Shown piece after piece: positions 34,553 through 43,126 of a DNA stretch of 64,000 nt (its first letter is position 1; each line of letters starts with the position of its first letter). The translations under genes were made by a program, and so were the position numbers. Below the pieces are notes generated by a model that made no database searches, had not been told where the DNA came from, and saw only the letters and a program-made list of their open reading frames with translations. The stretch comes from G963664225 sp964538065 (GTDB lineage Bacteria > Verrucomicrobiota > Verrucomicrobiia > Limisphaerales > UBA1319): assembly GCA_964538065.1 (NCBI GenBank), contig CAZIDG010000010.1, positions 1 through 64,000 of the forward strand, given 5' to 3'.

Positions 34553-35317
34553 GTGAATACCTATTTCATATTGTGGTTGTTGGTGTTCCTGCGTGTCAGC
34601 GCCATGCTGGCGGTGGTGCCCGTCTTCTCGGCCAACAATTTTCCCGTGCGCTTGCGGGTATCCCTGGGCGCCATGACAGCCTTTTTGGTAGCCCCCATTC
34701 TGCCGCCCCTGACGAATGTTCCCACGGCCTTTTGGGGCATCATCCTTTTAATGGTGAGCGAGACGTGCGTTGGCCTGCTGCTGGGATTTGTGACTCGCAT
34801 GGTCTTTTTTGCCGTGGACATGGCCGGGGGAATCATCGCTGCGCAGATTGGACTGACCTTCGTGCCGGATGTGGATCCGTTCACGAACAACAACATGCAA
34901 ACCCCCGGATTGATCCTGTTTTTCCTGACCATGATGTTGATGTTTTCCCTCAATTTGCACCACTGGCTCTTGATTGGCTTTGAGCGTTCGTACCAGTTTC
35001 TGCCGGTTGGTGGGGGAGTGCTGAGTGAAGCGTTGCTCGTGGGGGTGATCAAGCGTTCCGGCCACATCTTTGTCAGTGCCCTGCAAATGTCTGCCCCCGT
35101 CATCGCAGTTTCATTCATCATCACGCTGATCTTTTCAGTTCTGAGCCGGACCGTGCCCCAAATGAATGTGTTTGCTGAGAGTTTTGCCTTCCGCACGCTC
35201 GGAGGGCTGATGGTGTTTGGTTTTACCATCAACCTCATGGCCCAACACATCGCCGGATACCTCCGCATGCTTCCGGATGACGTTCTCAAGGTGGCACAAT
35301 TGCTCAGCGGAAAGTGA
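34553..35317 (+). CDS. fliR: Flagellar export-gate protein FliR
   Basis: 254 residues with about six TM helices. Family features are LRVSAMLAVVPVFSANNFPVRLRVSLGAMTAFL and MAGGIIAAQIGLTFVPDVDP in sense, plus the C-terminal GGLMVFGFTINLMAQHI. It closes the FliPQR gate and contacts FlhB. A GTG is the likely start; no ATG lies close by in frame. flhB follows after 21 bp. Confidence 0.94.
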   Translation: MNTYFILWLLVFLRVSAMLAVVPVFSANNFPVRLRVSLGAMTAFLVAPILPPLTNVPTAFWGIILLMVSETCVGLLLGFVTRMVFFAVDMAGGIIAAQIGLTFVPDVDPFTNNNMQTPGLILFFLTMMLMFSLNLHHWLLIGFERSYQFLPVGGGVLSEALLVGVIKRSGHIFVSALQMSAPVIAVSFIITLIFSVLSRTVPQMNVFAESFAFRTLGGLMVFGFTINLMAQHIAGYLRMLPDDVLKVAQLLSGK

Positions 35318-35338
35318 TCCAGAAAACCGGATGGGATT

Positions 35339-36433
35339 ATGGCAGAGTCTGCTGGCGAAAAAACAGAGCAACCGACACCGCGAAGGTTGGAGGAGGCGAT
35401 CAGCAAGGGAAACATCCCGCGCAGCGCCGACGTTCAAACCGCGTTTGTCCTTGCAGGATCTTTGCTGGCCATCACCTTCACGGGTATGACAACCTGGGGG
35501 GTGCTGGTGAACACCATGTCGGGTGTTTTGGGTCACCTGCATCAGGTGACGGTCAGTTTTGCCCTTCTGCCCTCTTACACCATCAGCGCTGCCCTGACAT
35601 TCGCCCAATGTGCGGGCCCGATTGTTTTGGGCGCCATGTTGGGGGGCTTGCTTGCAGGAGCCACCCAAAACCGCTTTCAAACAGCCTCCGAAGCCCTGAC
35701 TCCCGATTGGAACCGCGTCAATCCCGTCAACGGCTTTCAACGTTTGTTTTCAATCCGATCCCTGGTTCCGACTGCCATGGGGGCTCTCAAGTTGGGGGCC
35801 ATTTTGGCCCTGTCCTACTCCGAAATACGGCAAATTGCGAGCGACCCGATTTTTTTTACCGCTGTTGATGTGGTAAGAATTGCCGGGTTCATGGCCGAAT
35901 CTTCCACAAAGATCTTCTTTCGCATCCTCCTGATCCTGGCAGGTATTGCCGCCATGGACTATGCCTATCAATGGTGGCGGCACCAACAGGATATGATGAT
36001 GACCAAGGAGGAGGTCAAGGAAGAGACCAAAAACACCGAAGGCAATCCCCAGGTCAAAGCCGAGCTCAAACGCAAGGGGCGCATGTACAGCAGACGCAAA
36101 ATGTATGCGGATGTCCATCGTGCTGACGTAGTTATAACAAATCCAACCCATTTTGCGGTGGCCTTGAAGTATGACCCCAAGACGATGAAAGCACCTCAGA
36201 TCCTCGCCAAGGGTACCCGATTGCAGGCTTTGAAGATCCGTCGTCTGGCCATGGAAAACCAGATTCCCATTCAGGAGAATAAACCCCTGGCGCGCATGCT
36301 TTACAAATACGGCAAGGTGGGTGGCGAGATTCCTGCTCAGCTCTATGTCGCCGTGGCCGAAGTGTTGGCATGGGTGTACCGGATGAATCCGTATAAGTAT
36401 TACACCCAGGGAAGTCGGATGTCCGCTTCCTAG
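35339..36433 (+). CDS. flhB: Flagellar export switch protein FlhB
   Basis: 364 residues. The N-terminal EKTEQPTPRRLEEAISKGNIPRS is invariant in FlhB, four TM helices follow, and the cytoplasmic domain carries the self-cleaving NPTH at 268-271 (VITNPTHFAVALKYD). Cleavage there switches export from hook to filament substrates, with FliK. The 122 bp before flhA contain no clear promoter or hairpin. Confidence 0.96.
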   Translation: MAESAGEKTEQPTPRRLEEAISKGNIPRSADVQTAFVLAGSLLAITFTGMTTWGVLVNTMSGVLGHLHQVTVSFALLPSYTISAALTFAQCAGPIVLGAMLGGLLAGATQNRFQTASEALTPDWNRVNPVNGFQRLFSIRSLVPTAMGALKLGAILALSYSEIRQIASDPIFFTAVDVVRIAGFMAESSTKIFFRILLILAGIAAMDYAYQWWRHQQDMMMTKEEVKEETKNTEGNPQVKAELKRKGRMYSRRKMYADVHRADVVITNPTHFAVALKYDPKTMKAPQILAKGTRLQALKIRRLAMENQIPIQENKPLARMLYKYGKVGGEIPAQLYVAVAEVLAWVYRMNPYKYYTQGSRMSAS

Positions 36434-36555
36434 AGGCAAATGGCCTCTGCCCGCCAGGAAAAGGCCTCGGACGGAATCAAATGGATCCGCGCATTCCTGC
36501 AAACGGTGTCAAGACCGTGAGACAGGAGCCGGATTAGGGAAAAACAGGATATAAC

Positions 36556-38673
36556 ATGGCACGCTCAGGTTGGAGCAAGCTGCTTAGCTATGGTGATTTG
36601 TGGTTGGTGGGGGGCCTTTTTGGCACCGTCCTTCTGCTCATTCTACCGGTGTATCCGTTCCTGCTGGATACCTTGCTGGCCATCAGTATCGCCCTCTCTT
36701 TGTTGATTTTGCTGGTCATCCTCTACGTCAAGGATCCATCTGATTTTACAGGTTTCCCGACCTTGCTCCTCTTCGTTACGTTGTACCGGCTGGCATTAAA
36801 CGTGTCTTCGACTCGGTTGATTTTGCTGGATGGCTATGCAGGTCACCTCATTGAGGCGTTTGGAAATTTCGTGGTGCGAGGCAATTACGTGGTTGGGTTG
36901 GTTGTCTTTCTCATCCTGGTCCTGATCAATTTCGTGGTCATCACCAAGGGTGCTGGACGCATCGCCGAAGTCGCCGCCCGCTTTACTTTGGATGCCATGC
37001 CAGGCAAGCAGATGGCCATTGACGCCGAATTGAATGCGGGGCTGATCAATGAAACCGAGGCCAGGGCTCGCCGCCGGGGCATTGAACAGGAGGCCGATTT
37101 CTATGGTGCCATGGATGGTGCGAGCAAGTTCGTCCGTGGCGATGCCATCGCCGCCATTCTCATTACTGTGGTCAACATTCTGGGCGGTTTTGCCATCGGG
37201 ATTGTCCAGAAGGGCATGTCGATGACCGAGGCTGCACAACGGTTCACCCTGTTGTCCATCGGTGATGGTTTGGTGTCGCAAATACCTGCTCTGATCACCT
37301 CCGTGGCAGCCGGTGTCCTTGTGACCCGCGCCGCATCCAAGAACGATCTGGGTCAGGAGTTGAGCAAACAATTATTGCTCTATCCGAGAGCCATGATGGT
37401 GTTGACCGGCATGCTCGGTCTCCTGGCGCTGGTGCCGGGGTTGCCCACGCTTCCATTTTTATTCCTCGCGGTGGTGGCCGGGGGATTGTCCTATGTTTTG
37501 CATAAAGGCGGGTTGGGCCCCATGGCGGGGGACGCGACACCCGCTGTTGCAGGCTCCACTGGAGGTGAAGCGCGGGGAACCGCTCCCGCCGCAGGTGCAG
37601 CCGGTGCCACTCCGGCCCATGCACCAGAAAAACTGGAATCGTTGTTGCCGTTGGATCCCTTGCAGATCGAGTTGGGGTATGGTCTGGTCAGCCTCGCAGA
37701 CGCCCGAAAGGGCGGGGATCTTCTGGAGCGTGTGACCGGGGTGCGTCGTAATTTTGCCCAGGAGATGGGCGTGGTGGTGCCCCCGATTCGTCTGCGCGAC
37801 AATCTGCAACTGGCCGCGCATGAGTACCGCTTCCTGATCAAGGGGAATGAAGTGGCAAAGGGGGATGTCATGCCTGGCTACTGGCTGGCCATGAATGCCA
37901 CCAACAGCAAGACCACCCTCAAAGGTATCCCCACCGTCGAGCCTGTCTTCCAGTTGCCGGCTACATGGATCACAGATGTCGAACGCAAGAACGCAGAGAT
38001 CAATGGCTTCACGGTTGTTGACGCCTCATCCGTCATGGTGACCCATCTTACAGAAACGGTTAAACGTCACTGCCATGAGATCCTAAGCCGGCAGGATGTC
38101 CAGGTTTTGCTGGATAATTTGAAGCAAACCCATCCTGCAGTGGTGAATGAGCTGATTCCGGCTCAGTTAAATGTGGGGCAGGTGCAGCGCGTTCTGCAAA
38201 ATCTTCTGGCTGAGGGCATATCGATTCGAAACCTGGCGGGGATTTTGGAGAAGGTCAGCGATTATGCTGCCTTTACCAAGAACCCGGATGAATTGTCCGA
38301 GCATGCCCGGCGTGCTCTGGGCCCGCAATTGATCAAGCCTTATCAGGTGGACGATGGCGGGGTGAGGGCCATCACATTGGATCCGCGGTTGGAGCAGCAG
38401 ATTGCCCAGGGTGTTCGGCAATCCGCCACGGAGGTCACCTTGAATATGGAACCCAAACTGGCCAAATATATTGTGGATTCGCTCTCGCGCAATATCCAGC
38501 AAATGCTCACCGCAGGCTACCCCCCGCTGGTGCTCTGTGCGCCACAAATCCGGCTGGCTTTCCGACGCTTCTTTGAAAGTACGTTTACCGAACTGGGTGT
38601 GCTTTCCTATGCAGAGATCCCCCCGCGCATCCAGATACACAACTCAGCAACCGTTGCATTTCCTTCGAATTGA
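36556..38673 (+). CDS. flhA: Flagellar biosynthesis protein FlhA
   Basis: 705 residues. About eight TM helices occupy the first 320 residues, with the FHIPEP-region block KGAGRIAEVAARFTLDAMPGKQMAIDAEL and RARRRGIEQEADFYGAMDGASKFVRGDAIA in sense. An Ala/Gly-rich linker (about 325-355) leads to the large cytoplasmic domain that binds chaperone-substrate complexes. It forms the nonameric ring under the export gate and conducts protons. The length is standard. Confidence 0.96.
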   Translation: MARSGWSKLLSYGDLWLVGGLFGTVLLLILPVYPFLLDTLLAISIALSLLILLVILYVKDPSDFTGFPTLLLFVTLYRLALNVSSTRLILLDGYAGHLIEAFGNFVVRGNYVVGLVVFLILVLINFVVITKGAGRIAEVAARFTLDAMPGKQMAIDAELNAGLINETEARARRRGIEQEADFYGAMDGASKFVRGDAIAAILITVVNILGGFAIGIVQKGMSMTEAAQRFTLLSIGDGLVSQIPALITSVAAGVLVTRAASKNDLGQELSKQLLLYPRAMMVLTGMLGLLALVPGLPTLPFLFLAVVAGGLSYVLHKGGLGPMAGDATPAVAGSTGGEARGTAPAAGAAGATPAHAPEKLESLLPLDPLQIELGYGLVSLADARKGGDLLERVTGVRRNFAQEMGVVVPPIRLRDNLQLAAHEYRFLIKGNEVAKGDVMPGYWLAMNATNSKTTLKGIPTVEPVFQLPATWITDVERKNAEINGFTVVDASSVMVTHLTETVKRHCHEILSRQDVQVLLDNLKQTHPAVVNELIPAQLNVGQVQRVLQNLLAEGISIRNLAGILEKVSDYAAFTKNPDELSEHARRALGPQLIKPYQVDDGGVRAITLDPRLEQQIAQGVRQSATEVTLNMEPKLAKYIVDSLSRNIQQMLTAGYPPLVLCAPQIRLAFRRFFESTFTELGVLSYAEIPPRIQIHNSATVAFPSN

Positions 38674-38692
38674 GCACGCCTGAACCTGCACC

Positions 38693-39928
38693 ATGAAAGT
38701 TGTTCCTTTTATTGCTGAATCGGCTGCTGACGCTGTGGCGCAAATCCGGGCCCAGCTGGGGCCCAATGCGGTCGTACTGCATGTGCGTCAGTTGCCCGCA
38801 AACGGCCTCTCACGGATGTGGCAAAAGCCTCGTATCGAGGTGCTTGCCTGCGTTCCTGATGAACAGGCACAAGGAAAGGAAGTTGATCCCCAGCCGGAAG
38901 CGCCCACGGCTGTGACGCCCGCACCTGCAGGGATGCCATCCGATGCCCTGTCTTCGCTGGACTTTGAACCCCCTGTCCAAACCCTCACTGAGAACATCAC
39001 CACGGCGCCACCGCGTCCTCATTACGCCCTGCAAAGCAAGTATCAGGCTGCGTCTGCTATAGCCGAAGCTGTTGCACCTGCAGTGGCCGAGATGCATGCC
39101 TTGGAACCTGGAACTGTGGCTGCGCCGGTTCAGGAGCCTGTCCAACCTTCTTTTGAGCCTGCCCCGCATGTGGTGTGGCGTTCTGTGCAGACCATGGAGA
39201 ACATGGGTGTCCTGCCCTATTGCGCCCGTAAAGTGGTTGACCAGATGCAACGGCGTTTCGGCCCCATTCCGCCTGATTTGTTTTCCGATGAAATGCACAT
39301 GCTGCGAGCCACCTTGCGCCAATTGTGGCCGTCTCCATCAGCAGGGGGCGAATCGCGTGGGATCAGCAGGGCGCAGTATTTCATCGGCGCACCGGGATCG
39401 GGCAAAACCACGTGTCTCTGTAAAATGCTTGCACGGGAAGTGCTTATAAATAGCCGCAGTGCACGTGTCTGGAGACTCAATGGGCGCACGCCCAACACCG
39501 CGGAAACCCTGGGCGTGTATTGCGATATTCTCGGAGTTCCCCTCGAACGGACCATGTCCGAGGAAGCCGCCGATGGGGGGGAGGATTGGTTGTTTTTTGA
39601 CCTTCCGGGAGTGGATTGGCTGGATAACTCTGCCGTGGAGGATTTGGAGCGGCAGCTCAAAACCCTGCCACAGGGTGATGTGCATCTGGTGCTGAATGCA
39701 GCGTATGATGTTACAATCCTGCTCTCTCAGATTCGCGCATTTGGATCCCTGCCGATACATAGTCTGGTTTTCACCCACCTGGATGAGGAAAACCGGTGGG
39801 GCAAGCTCTGGAATTTTGTGCTCGGTACCAAACATACCGTGAAGTACCTGAGCGCTGGGCAAAATGTTCCTGGTGATCTTTTCGATGCCTCAGCAGACAG
39901 ACTGTTGTCAAAGCAGTTTGTCCAATAA
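38693..39928 (+). CDS. flhF: Flagellar SRP-type GTPase FlhF (divergent)
   Basis: 411 residues. The N-terminal B domain (AESAADAVAQIRAQLGPNAVVLHVRQL) and Pro-rich linker (about 60-160) are typical of FlhF. The NG domain has an intact P-loop, GAPGSGKTT (232-240). Later GTPase motifs are altered: DTxG reads DLPG (303-306) and the guanine-specificity TKxD reads THLD (361-364). FlhF places flagella at the pole. Nucleotide specificity or turnover may differ. No flhG follows. Confidence 0.88.
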   Translation: MKVVPFIAESAADAVAQIRAQLGPNAVVLHVRQLPANGLSRMWQKPRIEVLACVPDEQAQGKEVDPQPEAPTAVTPAPAGMPSDALSSLDFEPPVQTLTENITTAPPRPHYALQSKYQAASAIAEAVAPAVAEMHALEPGTVAAPVQEPVQPSFEPAPHVVWRSVQTMENMGVLPYCARKVVDQMQRRFGPIPPDLFSDEMHMLRATLRQLWPSPSAGGESRGISRAQYFIGAPGSGKTTCLCKMLAREVLINSRSARVWRLNGRTPNTAETLGVYCDILGVPLERTMSEEAADGGEDWLFFDLPGVDWLDNSAVEDLERQLKTLPQGDVHLVLNAAYDVTILLSQIRAFGSLPIHSLVFTHLDEENRWGKLWNFVLGTKHTVKYLSAGQNVPGDLFDASADRLLSKQFVQ

Positions 39929-40005
39929 CGAGACAAAAAACGATGATTTTACCGCGTTTATTCGGTGGCAAAGGTTCTGCTTAGGCTCTTGATACTCTGG
40001 CTTGT

Positions 40006-40251
40006 ATGAAGTCGCTAATGATACTGGGTGGTCTGTTGGGGGTGGTGATTGGAATGTCATGTGGAGTGGCACAGGATGTGAGTTGGCCGGTAATCCTGTG
40101 GCGTTCCAGCCTGTCGGCATTCCTGGGGGGACTGCTCTTTCGATGGTGGGGACGCATCTGTATGCAAGGGTTGGAACAAGCCCATGCGGAACGGATGGCG
40201 TTGGCGGCCAAGCTGGAGGCGCAAAAAGCTCAATCCCGAGATAAATCATGA
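40006..40251 (+). CDS. Small two-TM protein between flhF and fliA
   Basis: 81 residues: TM1 MILGGLLGVVIGMSCGVA, a short loop, TM2 VILWRSSLSAFLGGLLF, then a basic cytoplasmic helix (EQAHAERMALAAKLEAQKAQ). It occupies the place where flhG is usually found and overlaps fliA by 4 bp, so it is probably translated with it. It is not homologous to FlhG by eye. Function unknown; a flagellar or FliA-linked membrane role is inferred from position only. Confidence 0.65.
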   Translation: MKSLMILGGLLGVVIGMSCGVAQDVSWPVILWRSSLSAFLGGLLFRWWGRICMQGLEQAHAERMALAAKLEAQKAQSRDKS

Positions 40252-41069
40252 GCGCAAATGTGTCTGCCTGTCTGGAGAACGAAACGGTTCAAAAAGAATC
40301 GCATCCTGGCCAAAAGGAGCTGCGTAATCGCTATCAACAGATGCCACCCGGCAGCCCTGCGGAAAGCGAGTTTGTTCAACAAAACCTGCATTTGGTCAAA
40401 ACGATCGTGGGCCGAATTGCAGTGACACTGCCCCCGCACGTGCCCATTGATGATTTGTATAGTGCCGGGCTCGTGGGCCTGCTCAATGCGGTGCGAAATT
40501 ATAATCCCGAAGTGGGATCATCCTTTGAGACCTATGCGCGACTGCGCATCCGCGGAGCCATCTTTGATGAGTTGCGGCGTCTGGATTGGGTGCCCCGCTC
40601 CGTGCATAACAAGGCCCGCCGTGTGCAGGCCGTCATGCGGGAGTTGGAGCAAAAATCCGGGCGTGTTCCCACCGAAGAGGAGATGGCCCGGGGGTTGGCC
40701 ATTTCCCTGGCGGAGTATCAACAATTGCTGGACGAGATCCGGCCCGCTGCGTTCGTGTGCCTTGATTCGGCGCAGAATCCTGACAGCGAGGATGGCCCCA
40801 GCCAGTACGAAAACATACCGGACCAAAACCAGGAAGATCCGGTGAGTGGCGCATCGCGTCGAGAGATGACGCGGCTGATTGCCGAGCGGCTGGAACAACT
40901 GCCGGAAATGCAGCGTAAAGTGCTGGCGCTCTATTACTTTGAAGGCTTGCGTCTCAGGGAAATCGCGGAAGCCTATAATTTAACCGAATCGCGAATATGC
41001 CAGGTTCATGCTCAGGCGATCATGGCTATTCGTTCCTACTTGAAGAAATACGACACCGTATCGGTTTAG
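40248..41069 (+). CDS. fliA: RNA polymerase sigma-28 factor FliA
   Basis: 273 residues of the sigma-70 family, FliA/SigD group. Region 2 contains HVPIDDLYSAGLVGLLNAVRNYNP and FETYARLRIRGAIFDELRRLDWVPRSVHNKARR. Region 3 follows, and region 4 ends with LPEMQRKVLALYYFEGLRLREIAEAYNLTESRICQVHAQAI. It directs late flagellar promoters; a perfect target stands before flagellin 2 at 57331. No anti-sigma factor FlgM is in the window. Confidence 0.95.
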   Translation: MSANVSACLENETVQKESHPGQKELRNRYQQMPPGSPAESEFVQQNLHLVKTIVGRIAVTLPPHVPIDDLYSAGLVGLLNAVRNYNPEVGSSFETYARLRIRGAIFDELRRLDWVPRSVHNKARRVQAVMRELEQKSGRVPTEEEMARGLAISLAEYQQLLDEIRPAAFVCLDSAQNPDSEDGPSQYENIPDQNQEDPVSGASRREMTRLIAERLEQLPEMQRKVLALYYFEGLRLREIAEAYNLTESRICQVHAQAIMAIRSYLKKYDTVSV

Positions 41070-41090
41070 TGCCGCGGGGATGACTGTCAC

Positions 41091-41960
41091 ATGATCATAC
41101 TTATCGGATCCATAATTGTATTGGGAGCGGTCGTGGGTGGCTTTATACTGGAGGGAGGGGCTATAAAAACCCTGAACCAGCCTGCGGAATTCATCATCAT
41201 CGCAGGGGCTGCGCTGGGGGCGTTGGTGATCATGTCACCCAAAAAAGTCCTCATGGACATCATCAAGAAACTGATCGAGGCGCTCAAGGGTACTCCTTAT
41301 GATAGAACGGCTTACGAGGAATTACTGAAGGCGCTCTATGAATTGTTTCTCCTGGGGCGTCGCAACGGCATGATCGCCCTGGAAGAGCATGTGATGAATC
41401 CGCAATCCAGCAGCATCTTCACCAAATACCCCACGTTCATTAACAACCACCATGCCGTCGAGTTTCTCTGCAACGGTCTTCGACCGATCATTGATGGCAA
41501 GATTAAACCCGACCAGCTCAAGCTCCTGATGGACGTCGAGCTGGAGGCGATGGAAAACGAGCATCATGCCCCGGTGAACGTGTTAACGAAGGCGGCGGAC
41601 TCCATGCCAGGTTTTGGTATTGTGGCGGCGGTGATGGGCATCGTGATCACCATGGGTGCCATTGCGGGACCGGTGGAGCAGATTGGGCACAAGGTGGGCG
41701 CCGCTCTTGTGGGCACCTTCCTGGGCATCTTTCTTTCGTACGGGTTCATGAACCCTCTGGCGGTTAACATCGAGTTTGTGAATGCGTCTGAAATGGCTTA
41801 CACGCAGTGCATTGCGGCCTCGGTGGTCGGTTTCGCCAGCGGTATGGCCCCGATCATGGCTGTGGAAGTCGCACGACGCGGTCTGAGTACGGACGTGCGT
41901 CCTTCGGCTGAAGAGCTGGAAGTCATGCTGAAAGCCATCACAGTGGTTCCCAAGAAATAG
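41091..41960 (+). CDS. motA: Flagellar motor stator protein MotA
   Basis: 289 residues, four TM helices. Helix 3 holds the conserved Pro in ADSMPGFGIVAAVMGIVITMGA, and helix 4 reads GAALVGTFLGIFLSYGFMNPLA. The cytoplasmic loop has the charged residues that contact FliG. With MotB it conducts ions to drive rotation. It is 21 bp after fliA, in the same operon. Confidence 0.96.
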   Translation: MIILIGSIIVLGAVVGGFILEGGAIKTLNQPAEFIIIAGAALGALVIMSPKKVLMDIIKKLIEALKGTPYDRTAYEELLKALYELFLLGRRNGMIALEEHVMNPQSSSIFTKYPTFINNHHAVEFLCNGLRPIIDGKIKPDQLKLLMDVELEAMENEHHAPVNVLTKAADSMPGFGIVAAVMGIVITMGAIAGPVEQIGHKVGAALVGTFLGIFLSYGFMNPLAVNIEFVNASEMAYTQCIAASVVGFASGMAPIMAVEVARRGLSTDVRPSAEELEVMLKAITVVPKK

Positions 41961-41965
41961 GTATC

Positions 41966-42697
41966 ATGGCAAAAAAGCACGGGCATCATGGTGGCGCATG
42001 GAAGGTGGCCTACGCGGATTTTGTGACGGCCATGATGGCCCTGTTTTTGGTGTTGTGGTTGGTGTCTCAAGACCAAAAAATCAAGGAAGCTGTCGAACGG
42101 GCCTTTCGAAATCCCTTTGCCTCCGTCACCAAGGAATCCACAGGCATCATTCCCAACAAGGACTATCAGGCTGTCAGTTCGCGCCAGGGCAATTTTGATT
42201 CCGCCTCGGTGGTCGAACTGAACATGCTTCGCCGGCTGAATGACATGCTCAAGACCAGCCTGGAGGCGGGAGAAAACGAGTCCAATCAGTCCATCAAGCT
42301 CGAACTCACGCCTGAGGGGTTGAAGATCAACGTCTTCGACAGGTCGCGCAAGCCCATTTTCGAACCCGATTCCACGGTGTTCACTGAATATGGCGGTTGG
42401 GTCTTCGATACGCTGGCCTGGGAAATCTCTCGTTTCTCCCATTTCAATATTGAGCTCGAAGGCCATACCGAGCAGGGGCACCGGTTTTCCAAGTCAGATT
42501 ATGGTGCGTGGGAGTTGTCCGCAGATCGTGGGAACGCGGCACGTCGCAGACTCCTTACGCATGGGGTGAAGGATGCCCAGATCCGCAAGGTGGCCGGCTA
42601 TGCGGATACACAACCCATGCCCAACGTGCCACCCGAAGACGAATCGAACAATCGTGTGACCGTCATGTTGCGTCTCACAACTTCCAAGAGTGCTTGA
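41966..42697 (+). CDS. motB: Flagellar motor stator protein MotB
   Basis: 243 residues. The basic N-terminus KKHGHHGGAWKVAYADFVTAMMALFLVLWLV carries the ion-binding Asp18 just before the TM. A periplasmic plug region follows, then an OmpA-like peptidoglycan-binding domain (IELEGHTEQG, LSADRGNAARRRLLTHGV, NNRVTVML). Proton or sodium use cannot be decided by eye. It starts 5 bp after motA. Confidence 0.95.
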   Translation: MAKKHGHHGGAWKVAYADFVTAMMALFLVLWLVSQDQKIKEAVERAFRNPFASVTKESTGIIPNKDYQAVSSRQGNFDSASVVELNMLRRLNDMLKTSLEAGENESNQSIKLELTPEGLKINVFDRSRKPIFEPDSTVFTEYGGWVFDTLAWEISRFSHFNIELEGHTEQGHRFSKSDYGAWELSADRGNAARRRLLTHGVKDAQIRKVAGYADTQPMPNVPPEDESNNRVTVMLRLTTSKSA

Positions 42698-42704
42698 AAT
42701 CATT

Positions 42705-43007
42705 ATGGCAGCGAATTTTGTGCCTTTTGGCAATACCCCCCCACCAACCAACGACGCCGCAGCGAACGAACCGTTGAAGTGGAAGGTTGTATCCAGCGCG
42801 AATGCCAAACCCCTGGTCGATGCGGAGGCATTGCCATCTGCAACGCCTGGTCCCCGGCCCACAATCCCTCATTTTGCTCCCAAGGGCGGCAGCCCCGCCT
42901 GCACCAACACACCCAAGGTGACCCTTCAAAAAGAGGGCGATAAAGTGACGCAAATCCGCATCCAATGCACTTGCGGCCAGGTGATTGAACTGGCCTGCCA
43001 GTACTGA
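42705..43007 (+). CDS. Small protein with C-terminal cysteine motif
   Basis: 100 residues, 7 bp after motB and so the likely last gene of the flagellar operon. A Pro-rich, probably disordered N-terminal half is followed by a compact end: KVTLQKEGDKVTQIRIQCTCG and ELACQY, with a CTC pair and a further Cys. This resembles a small zinc-ribbon half or a redox pair. No signal peptide or TM. I do not recognise the family; a flagellar role is inferred from position. Confidence 0.6.
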   Translation: MAANFVPFGNTPPPTNDAAANEPLKWKVVSSANAKPLVDAEALPSATPGPRPTIPHFAPKGGSPACTNTPKVTLQKEGDKVTQIRIQCTCGQVIELACQY

Positions 43008-43032
43008 TTTTGCGGATAACTAGACCCCGTTC

Positions 43033-43053
43033 CCCCCATTCCCGACTTGGGGG
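43033..43053 (+). terminator. Weak hairpin at the end of the flagellar operon
   Basis: CCCCCA pairs with TGGGGG around a 9-nt loop 25 bp after the last operon gene, followed by GTGGAAAAAC rather than a T tract. It could end the operon inefficiently. Confidence 0.3.
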
Positions 43054-43126
43054 TGGAAAAACAGTGTCCAAGCAGCATGCTTGACCTCAGGGAGGAAATC
43101 CTTCATTTTCCATACCTGTTTTGCAT

